Made by a program: the position numbers and the translations under genes. Positions 25,505-33,816 of a DNA stretch of 59,592 bases are shown piece after piece. The stretch's first letter is position 1, and each line of letters begins with the position of its first letter. The notes under the pieces are model-generated. The model saw nothing but the letters and a program-made list of their open reading frames with translations, was not told the origin of the DNA and did not search any database. Where the stretch lies: positions 1-59,592 of the IMG/VR virus record IMGVR_UViG_3300021976_000014; one strand, given 5' to 3'. The DNA is from a virus.

Positions 25505-25939
25505 CTAGACCTCGATCCCGTAGCGGTCCTTCAGCGCCCGACGGAGGTCGGCGGTGTCCTTGATCGTGAAGTCGTAGAAGATGTTCGTGTTCGGCAACGC
25601 AAGGAAGTTTCGTGCAAATCTGTCTGCGTAAATGTCCGCTCCGTCGGCGTCAGTGAAGAACACGCTCCAGTAGTCGAAATCCTCGTCTTTCTCGTACGCT
25701 AGCTTTCCGCCTCCGGCCAGAACAGCCCATCCGGCGAAGCACAGTGCCGTGCCACAGATTTCGGGGGGGACGCCCGGCTGCAACAGTTGTACGAACGCTG
25801 ACATCCCGAACTGTTTCTTCTCGCTCTGCTCACGTTCGATAAGGTCGATGGTGGCGCGGATGTTGTCGACGTTGCCCGGCTGGTCTTCTGGCCGGTCAAG
25901 GAGATCTACGGACCCCTCAGCTTCGCGGTTACAGCCCAT
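25505..25939 (-). CDS. conserved phage protein of unknown function
   Basis: A 144-residue protein starting at ATG 25939 (AAAGGA, seven-base gap). It contains ICGTALCFAGWAVLAGGG, a Cys/Gly-rich stretch, and a C-terminal part with paired aromatic residues. Similar actinophage proteins are annotated only as hypothetical. Its stop is followed directly by the ThyX-like GTG, so the two are coupled. Confidence 0.6.
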   Translation of the reverse strand: MGCNREAEGSVDLLDRPEDQPGNVDNIRATIDLIEREQSEKKQFGMSAFVQLLQPGVPPEICGTALCFAGWAVLAGGGKLAYEKDEDFDYWSVFFTDADGADIYADRFARNFLALPNTNIFYDFTIKDTADLRRALKDRYGIEV

Positions 25940-26006
25940 CTTCGTGTCCTTTCGTCGGCTCTCCCATACCTTCGTTTTATGGGAGCTTGGCCACAGTACC
26001 TCGCGG

Positions 26007-26492
26007 CTAGGCGTTTGCCAAATGTCCGAGTTTGTCCCGTAGCTTCGCTCGCGCTCCGTGACGGCTGTCGTACCAAAGGTTGCGGGAGTACCCCCGGTCA
26101 ACGAGCCCCGGAGTACCGAGGTCTTCCCAGAACCGCAGGCGGATGTACTCGCGTTGACGGCTGCTCAGCCCGGCTATGGCGTCGCTGATCTCGCGACTGT
26201 GGTAGGCACCTCCGGCATCCCGGTCCGTGACGGCCAGCTCGGTGAAGGCAGCCTCGGTGACAGGGACGTCGGAACGGTGCCGAAGGGCGTTGAGCATCGT
26301 CCACCGTCCGCGCTTCCGGAGGTAGGAGACGTTCACCTCCCGGCCGGATTCCTTCGCTGCCACAAGCTCCTTCCAGACAGCGACAGACGCTTCCTGAGCG
26401 AGGTCTTGAGCGGTCGCGTAATCGCGGACGAACGACGCCGCCAGGCGGTGGAGCCATGGCATCATGTCACGTACTGTCTGTTCGATCTCCAT
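26007..26492 (-). CDS. sigma-70-like regulator
   Basis: A 161-residue protein, ATG 26492 after AGGAG. Residues 10-45 (MMPWLHRLAASFVRDYATAQDLAQEASVAVWKE, read in pieces) follow sigma region 2. AIAGLSSRQREYIRLRFWED then a short helix-turn-helix-like part follow region 4. It resembles ECF-type sigma factors and may redirect host polymerase to phage promoters. It is one of up to three sigma-like genes in this window. Confidence 0.65.
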   Translation of the reverse strand: MEIEQTVRDMMPWLHRLAASFVRDYATAQDLAQEASVAVWKELVAAKESGREVNVSYLRKRGRWTMLNALRHRSDVPVTEAAFTELAVTDRDAGGAYHSREISDAIAGLSSRQREYIRLRFWEDLGTPGLVDRGYSRNLWYDSRHGARAKLRDKLGHLANA

Positions 26493-26664
26493 CAACAATC
26501 TCCTGTACTTTGTCGATAAACAACAGTGCGGCATGGGCCGCGTCAGGTCCGTACGTCTCAACCCTCGCCCGGTATGTCTCCGTGATCGCGGCCTTCGCTA
26601 CCAGTAGGTATTCCCGAAGTGTTTCTTCGTCAATCAGAGTGCTCCGCCCGCATTGTGACCTCAT
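26467..26664 (-). CDS. small helical protein
   Basis: A 65-residue protein from ATG 26664 (TTG 26670 possible). It overlaps the sigma-like gene by 26 bases and the upstream gene by 35, typical of this operon. It is mostly a helix (LREYLLVAKAAITETY, HAALLFIDKVQEIVDG). Possibly a partner of the sigma-like protein. No family recognised. Confidence 0.45.
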   Translation of the reverse strand: MRSQCGRSTLIDEETLREYLLVAKAAITETYRARVETYGPDAAHAALLFIDKVQEIVDGDRTDST

Positions 26665-26839
26665 CAACAAGGATCGTCACCTGTACGGCGTAGCATGACG
26701 GACTCCCGCCGAAGCCCGGCACCAACCAGTCCCCGACTACAATATCGGGGTCGATCGGCCAAGGGAATTCGGTGCCGTTGATAAACAACCTCTGACCGTT
26801 CGCGGTTGGGACAATTACAGCCTTCAGGTGTTCGCTCAT
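26630..26839 (-). CDS. small beta-rich protein
   Basis: A 69-residue protein from ATG 26839, with GGAGG five bases upstream. Strands such as LKAVIVPTANGQRLFING and CYAVQVTILVDEV suggest a small barrel. No family recognised. It overlaps both neighbours. Confidence 0.55.
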   Translation of the reverse strand: MSEHLKAVIVPTANGQRLFINGTEFPWPIDPDIVVGDWLVPGFGGSPSCYAVQVTILVDEVTMRAEHSD

Positions 26840-27348
26840 TTCCGCCTCCGATAGTCGTTGAGCACGCGCATCAGGTTGTTTAGCGCCCATTCGGCTTCCT
26901 CTGGAAAATCCTCGTCACCGAGTCCGTACCATCGCCATAGCCGGTATCGGTTTATGACGTGCAGCCCTGTGAGTGCCTCAAGGACGTCCGTGTGGACGTC
27001 AACCGCGTCCATTGCACGCCTCAAACTCCTGGCGTCCTCGGGGACGTGGCCTCGAATCCAGTCGGACCTTTCGAAAACCGTCGCTAGGATCTGGGTTACG
27101 TCGGTGCGTTTGTAGTTGTACTGCACTGACCGGTAGAGGTCTTCCGCCCGGCGGGCTGTTGCGTACTCCTCCGCTAGCAGCAACAGCACCCCCGCTGTCC
27201 GCCCGTCGTCTCCGTCCAGCTCAGGGGTCCGCTCCACCACAGCTAGGAGGTAGTTGGACACCTCCGAGGCTGTGACATCCGGGTAATCCCCCGCGACTAC
27301 CAGGGCGACGCGCTCAACCAGCTCCGCCCACGCGGAGAGGTCTCTCAC
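26836..27348 (-). CDS. sigma-like helix-turn-helix protein
   Basis: A 170-residue helical protein. GTG 27348 overlaps the upstream stop (GTGA). The N-part (ERVALVVAGDYPDVTASEV) resembles the start of region 2 of sigma factors. The C-part has paired helices ending in NNLMRVLNDYRRRK. Similar order (a region 2-like half and a terminal DNA-binding half) occurs in actinophage regulators. The match is weak, so only a DNA-binding role is proposed. Confidence 0.45.
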   Translation of the reverse strand: MRDLSAWAELVERVALVVAGDYPDVTASEVSNYLLAVVERTPELDGDDGRTAGVLLLLAEEYATARRAEDLYRSVQYNYKRTDVTQILATVFERSDWIRGHVPEDARSLRRAMDAVDVHTDVLEALTGLHVINRYRLWRWYGLGDEDFPEEAEWALNNLMRVLNDYRRRK

Positions 27349-27485
27349 CCGTCCTTCCTCCCGAGGTACAGGTTCAGGTAGAAACCGAGGCAGTCGATCC
27401 AAACCGTCTGACCCACGATCCACACACCAAAACTCTTCCAGCCGGCCTTGTCGAATCCGAACGCCATCCGCCTACCGACGTTCAC
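27345..27485 (-). CDS. 46-residue protein with a hydrophobic segment
   Basis: GTG 27485 overlaps the upstream stop (GTGA) and the stop overlaps the next GTG. The single hydrophobic stretch WKSFGVWIVGQTVWIDCLGFYL may insert in the membrane. No family recognised. Confidence 0.5.
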   Translation of the reverse strand: MNVGRRMAFGFDKAGWKSFGVWIVGQTVWIDCLGFYLNLYLGRKDG

Positions 27486-28219
27486 AACCCCACCTTCTCT
27501 ACACCTTCGAGCCGGCGGTTTCCTCGCGACCAGCCGCCGCACCCCCGGCAGCTATAGCGCTGGTAAGTACCGAGGGCGGTGTACGCTCGCCCTTCCTTCG
27601 TCAGCTCAGCACTACCGCACTTCGGGCAACCGTCGGTGTCGGTGGTGTAGAGGTTGACGTTCGGGTGACCTGGAATCCATGGCAACAGTCGGTCGTAGAC
27701 GTCCTCCAGGACTGTGACGTCTCTCCTGTTGTACCGTTCCATGTCGGCCCACGACTGGTCGTCGTCAGTCATCACGCCCAGCCACATGTCAAAGCCCCGG
27801 TGCTTTTCCTTCCCTCCCAAAGACAGAAGGTTATCGGAGACGTACTGGAGTTTGTTGCTCGGCAGCCGGAATTGCTTCTTCGCGACCCGGCAGAGATCGA
27901 TCTGCTTGAAAGGACTAGGCGGAGGCAACCCCTCAAGTAGCATCTCACCATTCAGAGTCGGGATGTCGAACTGTTTACCGTTGTAGTGGACGACGGTGTC
28001 TGCCTCGTCCAAGAGATCCCACGCCGCCCGCACCATCCCGGTCTTCCCCGGGTTGCGCAACGAATAGAACTCCGTGTCGGGCTCGTGCAACCACTTCGCG
28101 GCGAAGCACAGCATATAGCCGGACTCAACGAGCATCGCCAGGGGAATATCTTGCTTCCATAACCCCCAAACCCAGGCGAGATTCGGAGCGGTTTCGATGT
28201 CCAGTAGGAGTGTCCTCAA
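27482..28219 (-). CDS. DnaQ-like 3'-5' exonuclease with zinc ribbon
   Basis: A 245-residue DEDD-type nuclease. Motif I is LDIETAP (Asp7, Glu9), motif II VVHYNGKQFDIPTL, motif III YNRRDVTVLEDVY. A C-terminal zinc ribbon uses CPKCG and CRGCG (about 198-230). The TTG start lies directly after the upstream stop. It could proofread for the phage DnaE, which lacks its own exonuclease domain, or trim recombination intermediates. Confidence 0.75.
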   Translation of the reverse strand: MRTLLLDIETAPNLAWVWGLWKQDIPLAMLVESGYMLCFAAKWLHEPDTEFYSLRNPGKTGMVRAAWDLLDEADTVVHYNGKQFDIPTLNGEMLLEGLPPPSPFKQIDLCRVAKKQFRLPSNKLQYVSDNLLSLGGKEKHRGFDMWLGVMTDDDQSWADMERYNRRDVTVLEDVYDRLLPWIPGHPNVNLYTTDTDGCPKCGSAELTKEGRAYTALGTYQRYSCRGCGGWSRGNRRLEGVEKVGL

Positions 28220-28543
28220 TCAGTGGTTCCAATCGAATAGGTCGTCAAGGCTGGTGCCTTCATTCCTCGCTAGACCTTGGAGGTTGAACGCCGCCCTCGC
28301 GAGGTGGTCTTCGGTGCGGTCGCCGGAAAGGTAGGCGTACACATGCCTCAGGAGGCCCGCTGCGTACCGCTGGCTAGGGATGCCACGAGTCCAGTTGTGC
28401 TCGCCGTAGTGCTCGGCACCCTCAGCCATCACGTCCGCTACGCGCCTAAGGAATATCGGGTCGATGAGGTCGAACCTCGGTTTGCCGGCCTGTGTGTCCC
28501 GATGGGCCCCGGACTCCCACTGCTGCATCGACGCCTCACTCAA
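28220..28543 (-). CDS. DUF5664 dATP/dGTP diphosphohydrolase-like protein
   Basis: A 107-residue helical MazG-superfamily protein. The pattern KPRFDLIDPIFLRRVADVMAEGA, YGEHNW and RYAAGLLRHVYAYLSGD is that of DUF5664/dGTP_diPhyd_N, first described for the MazZ group. Such proteins cleave (d)NTPs to monophosphates, which can shape the phage nucleotide pool. TTG 28543 overlaps the upstream stop; ATG 28528 is an alternative. There is no PurZ here, so a base-Z genome is not suggested. Confidence 0.65.
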   Translation of the reverse strand: MSEASMQQWESGAHRDTQAGKPRFDLIDPIFLRRVADVMAEGAEHYGEHNWTRGIPSQRYAAGLLRHVYAYLSGDRTEDHLARAAFNLQGLARNEGTSLDDLFDWNH

Positions 28544-28811
28544 CTGTTACCTCATCGGGGTCGCCTTCATCGTCAAACCAAGCCTTACCCATCTCGGCGA
28601 TCAGTCCGTCACCAAGCAACGTCGCGGTCTTTTGTGCCGCCGCGATCAGTCCGTCAGCTATCGACCGGTAGCGCGCCGCGATCTGGTCGTGTTGCTCGGC
28701 AAGCTCAAGTACTTCGCCTACGGTTTGCCGGGTCCGCTGAATGATGTCAGCGTTGAACTCCAAAACCTCCGAGAACGTCTCGGCAGGACTGAATTCCTTC
28801 TCCTCAGCCAC
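28536..28811 (-). CDS. small helical protein
   Basis: A 91-residue, almost wholly helical acidic protein, GTG start at 28811 overlapping the primase stop. No family recognised. Its position between primase and the DUF5664 gene suggests a replication or nucleotide role, but nothing in the sequence proves it. Confidence 0.55.
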   Translation of the reverse strand: MAEEKEFSPAETFSEVLEFNADIIQRTRQTVGEVLELAEQHDQIAARYRSIADGLIAAAQKTATLLGDGLIAEMGKAWFDDEGDPDEVTVE

Positions 28812-29430
28812 TTTCCCCCACCAACCCTCTCAATGCGCTCCGGCCGTACTTGCAGTAGTAGTGATTGACGTCGTCCTCTGGCATCACCACAACCTTTGTA
28901 TCCTCTATGTCAGCCCGGACAGCGCGCGCTAGCTTCTCCCCGGCTTCTCCAGCGTCGCTCAACACGACCACTTGCCGATACCGGAAGACGCGCCAGTAGT
29001 ATTTCTTCCAGTTCGATACCCCTGGGACACCCACCGCCGGGAGGCCACAGATTTCTGCCGTGATGCAGTCAATCTCGCCTTCGCAGACGTACACCCGTTG
29101 TGCACTGCTCCGGAGGACTATGGTGTTATAGAGACCCGTCGGCGTTCCCTCTGTACCGAGATACTTTATTCCTGTCCCGGTGCCAAAACTCCTGAATCGG
29201 ATCTGCGTTATGCCGCTCCAACTGAGATACGGAATGCTAATCTTCCGTGCCGGGTCTCCGACGGCGGGATCGTTTCCCGTCCAGCCGAGCCGAAATCGAT
29301 CCACCGCCGCGCTCGTAATCTGTCTTTCCCGAGTTAGGTAGTCTAGGACCTCCGGGTTGACCGCGAGATTCGCTGCGTATCGTTTTGACTCTCTCTCCAG
29401 TGATGCTCTCATAGCGTCGGATGGAATCAA
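28804..29430 (-). CDS. primase TOPRIM part (split primase)
   Basis: A 208-residue catalytic part of a DnaG-like primase. It has the TOPRIM strand VYVCEGEIDCITAE with the catalytic Glu and VVVLSDAGEAGEKLA at the place of the DxD motif, where the second Asp is Gly. There is no zinc finger; that is in the overlapping upstream frame (29237-29665). TTG 29430 or ATG 29412 could start it, but neither has a good ribosome site, so a +1 frameshift from the upstream frame is possible. Confidence 0.7.
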   Translation of the reverse strand: MIPSDAMRASLERESKRYAANLAVNPEVLDYLTRERQITSAAVDRFRLGWTGNDPAVGDPARKISIPYLSWSGITQIRFRSFGTGTGIKYLGTEGTPTGLYNTIVLRSSAQRVYVCEGEIDCITAEICGLPAVGVPGVSNWKKYYWRVFRYRQVVVLSDAGEAGEKLARAVRADIEDTKVVVMPEDDVNHYYCKYGRSALRGLVGESG

Positions 29431-29665
29431 CGAAATCGCATCTCTCCCTCCACATGATCAGGCTGAAGACGTCGCCCTTTGCGTCACAGGCTTGGCATTT
29501 ATATGCTCCTGCATCAACCGAAACTCTTCCGCTAGCTCTACGGTCGCCGTGGAAAGCGCAGCGAACTGTGCGCCAACCTCCGCTATCCGGGACGTCATCA
29601 ACGTCATCGAAACCATAGAATTCAAGAACTTTCCGGATGTCTCCGGGGTCGCCGTCAATCGTCAA
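29237..29665 (-). CDS. primase CHC2 zinc-finger part (split primase)
   Basis: A 142-residue frame with the primase zinc finger: Cys36, His39, Cys57 and Cys60 in RCAFHGD and KCQACDAKGDVFSL. The fold continues through SIRRYESITGERV (about 81-93). After that the frame runs 194 bases over the start of the TOPRIM gene and becomes Arg/Gly-rich, which suggests it is an out-of-frame tail. TTG 29665 follows GAGG. Either two proteins assemble, or a +1 shift near residue 93 joins them. Confidence 0.7.
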   Translation of the reverse strand: MTIDGDPGDIRKVLEFYGFDDVDDVPDSGGWRTVRCAFHGDRRASGRVSVDAGAYKCQACDAKGDVFSLIMWRERCDFVDSIRRYESITGERVKTIRSESRGQPGGPRLPNSGKTDYERGGGSISARLDGKRSRRRRPGTED

Positions 29666-29807
29666 TTACCTCTATGACATCGATACAGAAGAAGCCGTAT
29701 GCTTGGGGCGTGTTGTCGTTGTCATAGACGATCTCAGCCTGGAACCACCAACCATCAGTGACGCGCTTCCGAAAAAGGTCATCATCGACTTCAACGACCA
29801 GCTTCAC
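29655..29807 (-). CDS. 50-residue protein upstream of primase
   Basis: A gene too short for usual cut-offs. GTG 29807 overlaps the upstream stop (GTGA) and has GGGGGAAGG before it; the stop overlaps the primase start by 11 bases. Acidic, with WWFQAEIVYDND and YGFFCIDVIEVID, suggesting a small beta fold. No family recognised. The tight coupling on both sides supports that it is real. Confidence 0.6.
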   Translation of the reverse strand: MKLVVEVDDDLFRKRVTDGWWFQAEIVYDNDNTPQAYGFFCIDVIEVIDD

Positions 29808-29998
29808 GCCTTCCCCCGGCGCTGAAGAGCATCATCATGCGCGAGCGTCACGACCCCGGTCTTGAGAATGCAGATCGGGACAGCCCAAAGACGATTCTCG
29901 TCACGGATGCTGAACTCAACCACCTTCGCTTTCAGCCCATGGAACAGCACTTTGTCTCCGACGTTCCACCGCCCGGCGTACACGTAGTCCTCACTCAT
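29804..29998 (-). CDS. small SH3-like beta protein
   Basis: A 64-residue protein from ATG 29998 (GGGAAG upstream). The pattern GRWNVGDKVLFHGLKAKVVEFSIRD in pieces and RLWAVPICILKTG fits a small SH3-like or KOW-like barrel. Overlaps both neighbours. Function unknown. Confidence 0.6.
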   Translation of the reverse strand: MSEDYVYAGRWNVGDKVLFHGLKAKVVEFSIRDENRLWAVPICILKTGVVTLAHDDALQRRGKA

Positions 29999-30158
29999 CG
30001 TCTTCCCATCCTTGGGCATCGAAAATACTGTTCTGGCAGCGAAGGCACCAACCCGACATACGGAACTCTGCTTTGCTGAGATCGTCCCACCGGTTGAATT
30101 CCTCCGCAGTAATAACCCGACCGCAGCCCAGCGGGGCTGAGAGACAACTAAGATTCAT
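29991..30158 (-). CDS. 55-residue Cys-containing protein
   Basis: Another short gene: ATG 30158 overlaps the upstream stop and is preceded by AAAAAGGAAG. Four cysteines (CLSAPLGCG and CLRCQ) could bind zinc. The stop overlaps the next ATG by eight bases. No family recognised. Confidence 0.6.
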   Translation of the reverse strand: MNLSCLSAPLGCGRVITAEEFNRWDDLSKAEFRMSGWCLRCQNSIFDAQGWEDDE

Positions 30159-30859
30159 CGCTTCCTTTTTCGCGCTTGGCGTTTCCTCTTCGGTTGTTTC
30201 TTCGGGGCTATGACCTCGCCGATGGCCACAATCGCCGGTGGGCTGTCTAGATAGTTCGCAGCGCTCCGGAACAGGTCACTATCGCGATGCTTACCGATCA
30301 CCCGCAGATTGCACGAGCTACAGAGAGCGCCTCTGATAATGCCCGTCAAGTGGTCATGGTCTACCGCAAGCAGCTTTCCTCGCGGTGGCCGAAAGCAAAC
30401 GGCACAGACTCCGTTTTGAGCAGCTAGGATCTTCCCGTACTGTTCAAGCGTAATCCCATAAGCGCTCTTGAGGTGGTAGACGCGACGTGTCATCGTCGCG
30501 TCTTTCCTTGTGCCGTTGCCTTCCATCGTGCAAGCTTTGCATTCTGGCCTGAGTCGGTCGGCTGTGGTGCCGTGCGGGTAAAACTCGCTGAGTCTTACGT
30601 CCTGTTGACAACCCGTGCATATCTTGCTGCCACGAGCAATCAGTTCCGCATACAGTCGAGTTTGGTACTCCGAGCTACAGGCCAGTCCACAATATTTCGT
30701 TTGCCGGCCGGACAGTTCCCCACCACAGTTGACACAGTACAGTTTCTCTCTGTACTTGATGTTTGCTACTCGCTGCTTTTCGGCATCGAAACAGTTTGCA
30801 CTACACCATTTTCTACGGCGGCCAGTGAGGGGTTTCGAGCAGCCGTGACACTCCTTCAA
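30155..30859 (-). CDS. recombination endonuclease VII-like nuclease
   Basis: A 234-residue protein with Cys-rich N-terminal treble-clef fingers (CHGCSKPL, CVNCGGEL, CTGCQQDV) and a C-terminal endonuclease VII/HNH domain (about 130-200): YGITLEQY, CAVCFRPP, AVDHDHLTG, GALCSSCN. Endonuclease VII resolves branched DNA before packaging; the added fingers are common in actinophages. The tail is Lys/Arg-rich. TTG 30859 follows GGGAG. Confidence 0.8.
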   Translation of the reverse strand: MKECHGCSKPLTGRRRKWCSANCFDAEKQRVANIKYREKLYCVNCGGELSGRQTKYCGLACSSEYQTRLYAELIARGSKICTGCQQDVRLSEFYPHGTTADRLRPECKACTMEGNGTRKDATMTRRVYHLKSAYGITLEQYGKILAAQNGVCAVCFRPPRGKLLAVDHDHLTGIIRGALCSSCNLRVIGKHRDSDLFRSAANYLDSPPAIVAIGEVIAPKKQPKRKRQARKRKR

Positions 30860-30885
30860 TCATCTCCCGATAGGTTAGGTGTGGA

Positions 30886-30913
30886 TGGGCGCCCGTTGCG
30901 GGGCGGGCGCCCA
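30886..30913. repeat. perfect 10-bp stem-loop
   Basis: TGGGCGCCCG (30886-30895), loop TTGCGGGG, CGGGCGCCCA (30904-30913), in the 75-base gap between two leftward genes. There is no T tract on either strand. It marks one of the few real gaps in the early operon and may stabilise or process the message. Confidence 0.6.
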
Positions 30914-30934
30914 CGCCCAATTGCCCTCTGACAG

Positions 30935-31228
30935 CTATTCGTAGAACGTCACCATTCGCTCAACCGGCTTGACCTCCGAGAAGGGTCCGTCGTAGTAGCC
31001 GCCGTCGTAGCTGGCGTAATAGCCGTCCATCCGAAACCACCGAACAGAACCCGCAGTGTCAACGACGTTGAAGACCAACCAATACGCGTCGCCCTGGCCC
31101 TCACCACCGCCGCTCTTGACACAAGTCACGGTCCCGAGGCCGGGGATCTCCTCCGCTAGACCCTCGTCCCACCGATACCAGCCATCCCCGGCGTCCCCAA
31201 TAAGGGCCTCGATCTCACCCAGCGTCAT
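30935..31228 (-). CDS. phage protein of unknown function
   Basis: A 97-residue protein from ATG 31228 (AGGAG). Rich in aromatic and Gly residues (GWYRWDEGL, WFRMDGYYASYDGGYYDG). It resembles the next gene upstream in its ending (strand, then EV(K/Q)P and a closing aromatic strand), so the two may be paralogues. Confidence 0.55.
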   Translation of the reverse strand: MTLGEIEALIGDAGDGWYRWDEGLAEEIPGLGTVTCVKSGGGEGQGDAYWLVFNVVDTAGSVRWFRMDGYYASYDGGYYDGPFSEVKPVERMVTFYE

Positions 31229-31236
31229 CAGTGCTC

Positions 31237-31593
31237 CTAGAGGAAGTCGTAGACGGTCTCGGTACGCGGCGAAGGCTGCACCTGGCGGAAGTGACCATTC
31301 CATTCGATGTCAGCGTAGGAATCCCCGATGCCGTCCTTGCGGAAGTACTTGCCGTCGACCTCCAGGACGACGAACACCACACCCTCTTGACGGGTGCCGT
31401 AGGAGTCGAAACCTGTGTCGAGTTCTTTCTTGACAACCTTGAATGTCAGGCCGTCAACGGTCTTCGCCTGACCAATCTTGTAGGTCCAATCGCCCACCAT
31501 GCTTGGCCAATCGATGACGCGGTCGAGCTTGTCGGCGGTGATGGCGGGGTGGTCGTCTGGGAGGTCGGTAGCGCAGAGCGGGCAGGCTGTCAT
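31237..31593 (-). CDS. phage protein of unknown function, possible paralogue of its neighbour
   Basis: A 118-residue protein, ATG 31593 overlapping the upstream stop. It begins with a CPLC pair and continues with strands (VVFVVLEVDGKYFRKDG; WNGHFRQVQPSPRTE). The C-terminal half resembles the neighbour at 30935 in layout: ...YFRKDGIGDSYADIEWNG against ...WFRMDGYYASYDGGYYDG. Function unknown. Confidence 0.55.
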   Translation of the reverse strand: MTACPLCATDLPDDHPAITADKLDRVIDWPSMVGDWTYKIGQAKTVDGLTFKVVKKELDTGFDSYGTRQEGVVFVVLEVDGKYFRKDGIGDSYADIEWNGHFRQVQPSPRTETVYDFL

Positions 31594-32372
31594 CGGGCGT
31601 TCTCCTTCAGTGGGATGAGGTATTCCGCGCGGCTAAGGTGCCTTGCGACGTAATCCGTATCCGGACGCGAAATCCGGTCGTAGTTCTCGATGAGAAAGAG
31701 ACTTGACTTGCCCTTGGTTAGGCTCGTGATGGTCCGGCGGAGAGCCCAGACGTACGCAGCCCCAGGGGAGCACCTGTAGTTCCGAGGAACTACTATCCGT
31801 TCCAGTGCCGTCGCGTACACCTCTTCGCGGAACAACTGCAACTGCGTGTCGTACGGCAGAGCCCAGACCTTCTTCATGTCCATCTCGACTGAGGCGTCAT
31901 CCTTCAAGACGCTCTCATACAGCGGCCTGTCTCCGTAGGCCACCGAGACATGCAAGCTGTCGTGGTCGTATTTCCGGTTGACGGCGTCAGCGAAGAACCC
32001 CATAGACTCTTTCGTCAGGTCAACCTTCTTGGCGCCGTGCTTCTCCTCCCAGACTTCATAGAGGAGTTTGTGAAGCCCCGGAATCAGCGTCGCGCCCTTC
32101 GCCTTCAGGAACATCGCGTCAGCGATGTGCTTCCCCCACGAACCATTCTTCAGCTCCCACGCACTATGGGAAACTTTCAGCGTATACAGCTCGTCGGGTG
32201 TTGCTACCCGTACCGGCTTAGACCACCAATACTGATAGAAACTTGGGTGCCAGAAGGAATCGTCGCTGTCCCCCGGTCGGCTATACGGACTCAGGACATC
32301 CAAGTCCTTCGGCTCGCGGGGAAAGTCTGGGAAGTGATGCTGGATTGCAGTCGAGCCGATGATCAGTCGCAT
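31590..32372 (-). CDS. nucleotidyltransferase-fold-like protein
   Basis: A 260-residue protein. The N-terminus GSTAIQHHFPDFPREPKDLDVLSP resembles the GSx...DLD signature of minimal nucleotidyltransferases when read in pieces. A long helical part with many aromatic and charged residues follows. Similar proteins occur in other large actinophages and T4-like phages as unknowns. ATG follows GGAGGG and overlaps the methyltransferase end. Substrate unknown; the fold call is tentative. Confidence 0.5.
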   Translation of the reverse strand: MRLIIGSTAIQHHFPDFPREPKDLDVLSPYSRPGDSDDSFWHPSFYQYWWSKPVRVATPDELYTLKVSHSAWELKNGSWGKHIADAMFLKAKGATLIPGLHKLLYEVWEEKHGAKKVDLTKESMGFFADAVNRKYDHDSLHVSVAYGDRPLYESVLKDDASVEMDMKKVWALPYDTQLQLFREEVYATALERIVVPRNYRCSPGAAYVWALRRTITSLTKGKSSLFLIENYDRISRPDTDYVARHLSRAEYLIPLKENAR

Positions 32373-33637
32373 CTCTGACCCTCCTTGGTACGTTCAATAC
32401 GGGAAGCGATTAGCGGTAGATAGGACTCCTCACGCTCGACTGCGATGCAGCGGAAACCCTCAAGAAGGCACGCTTCGGCTGTTGTGCCTGAACCGGCGAA
32501 CGGGTCGAGCACTACGCCGCCCGGCGGCGTCACGAGCCGCACGAGCCAACGCACCAGGGCGAGTGGTTTCACGGTCGGGTGGGCGACGCCGTTCACCCTC
32601 GGGCGCTCGCGGGTGGGCGCCTTTGCCTGGTACCGGAACACCGGGAAGAACCGCGACGCACCGCCGGTGTCGCCGTACGTCTCCACCGTGGTGTACCCGT
32701 CGGCCGCGTTCTGTCCGTAGACGCTGCGCCTACCGATCGGGCGGGTCGGCCGCATCTTGCCGGAGGTGAGCACGCCGCTCTGTGCGTCCAGCTCGGCGAC
32801 GGGGCAGCCCGGCACGCACCCGTCGGCGCACGCATCCCCGACCCGCTGACCGTCCTCGATCAGCGGGACGTGGGACAGCACCACGTTCGACGGCCACCGG
32901 CCGGCGGGGTTCCGATCCTCGCCCGCCGTCCACGACTTGCTGTATTCGTCCTGTGCATAAGCAGCGCCCGTCGCCTTGCTGTGACCGGTCGGAAACTTCG
33001 CCTTGTCGGTTGCTGGCACCCGGCAGGCGTCGATGTTCAGCGCCCCCGTGCCGTACGCGAGCACGTTCGCGGCCACCGTCCCGGCGAGGGGCTTCCGTGC
33101 TACGACGATTGGCTCTCTGGCTGGCTTCAGTGCGGTGCCCCAGCCGGCCCAGCGCGCGGCGGCGTCGGTCGCGGGGGCGTCGTAGATCGTGCGGGTCTGC
33201 GTCCCCAGGTTGTCACCGAGGATGCCCGCCGAGCGCTGCCCGCCCGACCACTCGCGCCCACCCTCGGTGCGCGTCGCCCCGGCGGCCTTGTCGATGGCCT
33301 TGGACACGTCAAGGCTCTTGGGGAAACCGCTCCCATAAAGCCAATCAATACCGTCTCTAATTTCAAAACCCGCATCCTCGATCGCAGACGTCAAGCGGTG
33401 AACGGTCCGGGTGCCGCCAAATGCAAGCAAGTGCCCACCCGGCTTCAGTACCCGTAGCGCCTCGCGCCACAGGTCGACGCTATAGGCGATTCCCGAGGCA
33501 TCCCACATCCGTCCCATGAACCCCATTTCGTATGGAGGGTCGGTAACCACTGCATCTACCGATGCGTCCGGCAGTTCGCGAAGCGCATCGAGGGCATCAG
33601 CGTGCATAACCTGTACTTCGGCAACACTGCAATTCAA
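32363..33637 (-). CDS. DNA methyltransferase (DPPY, N4/N6 type)
   Basis: A 424-residue enzyme expected to methylate adenine N6 or cytosine N4 in a short target and so shield phage DNA. DPPY lies at 33-36; the SAM motif DPFAGSGTTAEA is near the C-terminus, so the order is beta-class. The middle 200 residues (target recognition) are encoded by DNA that is visibly more GC-rich than its neighbours. The start is TTG 33637 (overlapping the upstream stop) or GTG 33640; ATG 33607 would remove the first strand. No cognate restriction enzyme is seen. Confidence 0.8.
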   Translation of the reverse strand: MNCSVAEVQVMHADALDALRELPDASVDAVVTDPPYEMGFMGRMWDASGIAYSVDLWREALRVLKPGGHLLAFGGTRTVHRLTSAIEDAGFEIRDGIDWLYGSGFPKSLDVSKAIDKAAGATRTEGGREWSGGQRSAGILGDNLGTQTRTIYDAPATDAAARWAGWGTALKPAREPIVVARKPLAGTVAANVLAYGTGALNIDACRVPATDKAKFPTGHSKATGAAYAQDEYSKSWTAGEDRNPAGRWPSNVVLSHVPLIEDGQRVGDACADGCVPGCPVAELDAQSGVLTSGKMRPTRPIGRRSVYGQNAADGYTTVETYGDTGGASRFFPVFRYQAKAPTRERPRVNGVAHPTVKPLALVRWLVRLVTPPGGVVLDPFAGSGTTAEACLLEGFRCIAVEREESYLPLIASRIERTKEGQRCD

Positions 33638-33816
33638 CACTCCGGGGCGAAGTCCCGGATGAACCCGACCCAATTGTCATTATCGGGGTCATCGAGGTCT
33701 CGGAACTCATATAGCCCGGCGAGTTCATCCACAACGCCAACGACCTCACAGGCGGTGTTGTCCTCTAGCCAGAATCCCTGCGTACCAATCATTCCGCCCC
33801 TGCTCCCATCTGTCAT
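33634..33816 (-). CDS. small acidic protein
   Basis: A 60-residue protein, ATG 33816, overlapping both neighbours. Strand pattern ACEVVGVVDELAGLYEF with an acidic turn DLDDPDNDN. Resembles small phage beta domains. No family recognised. Confidence 0.5.
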   Translation of the reverse strand: MTDGSRGGMIGTQGFWLEDNTACEVVGVVDELAGLYEFRDLDDPDNDNWVGFIRDFAPEC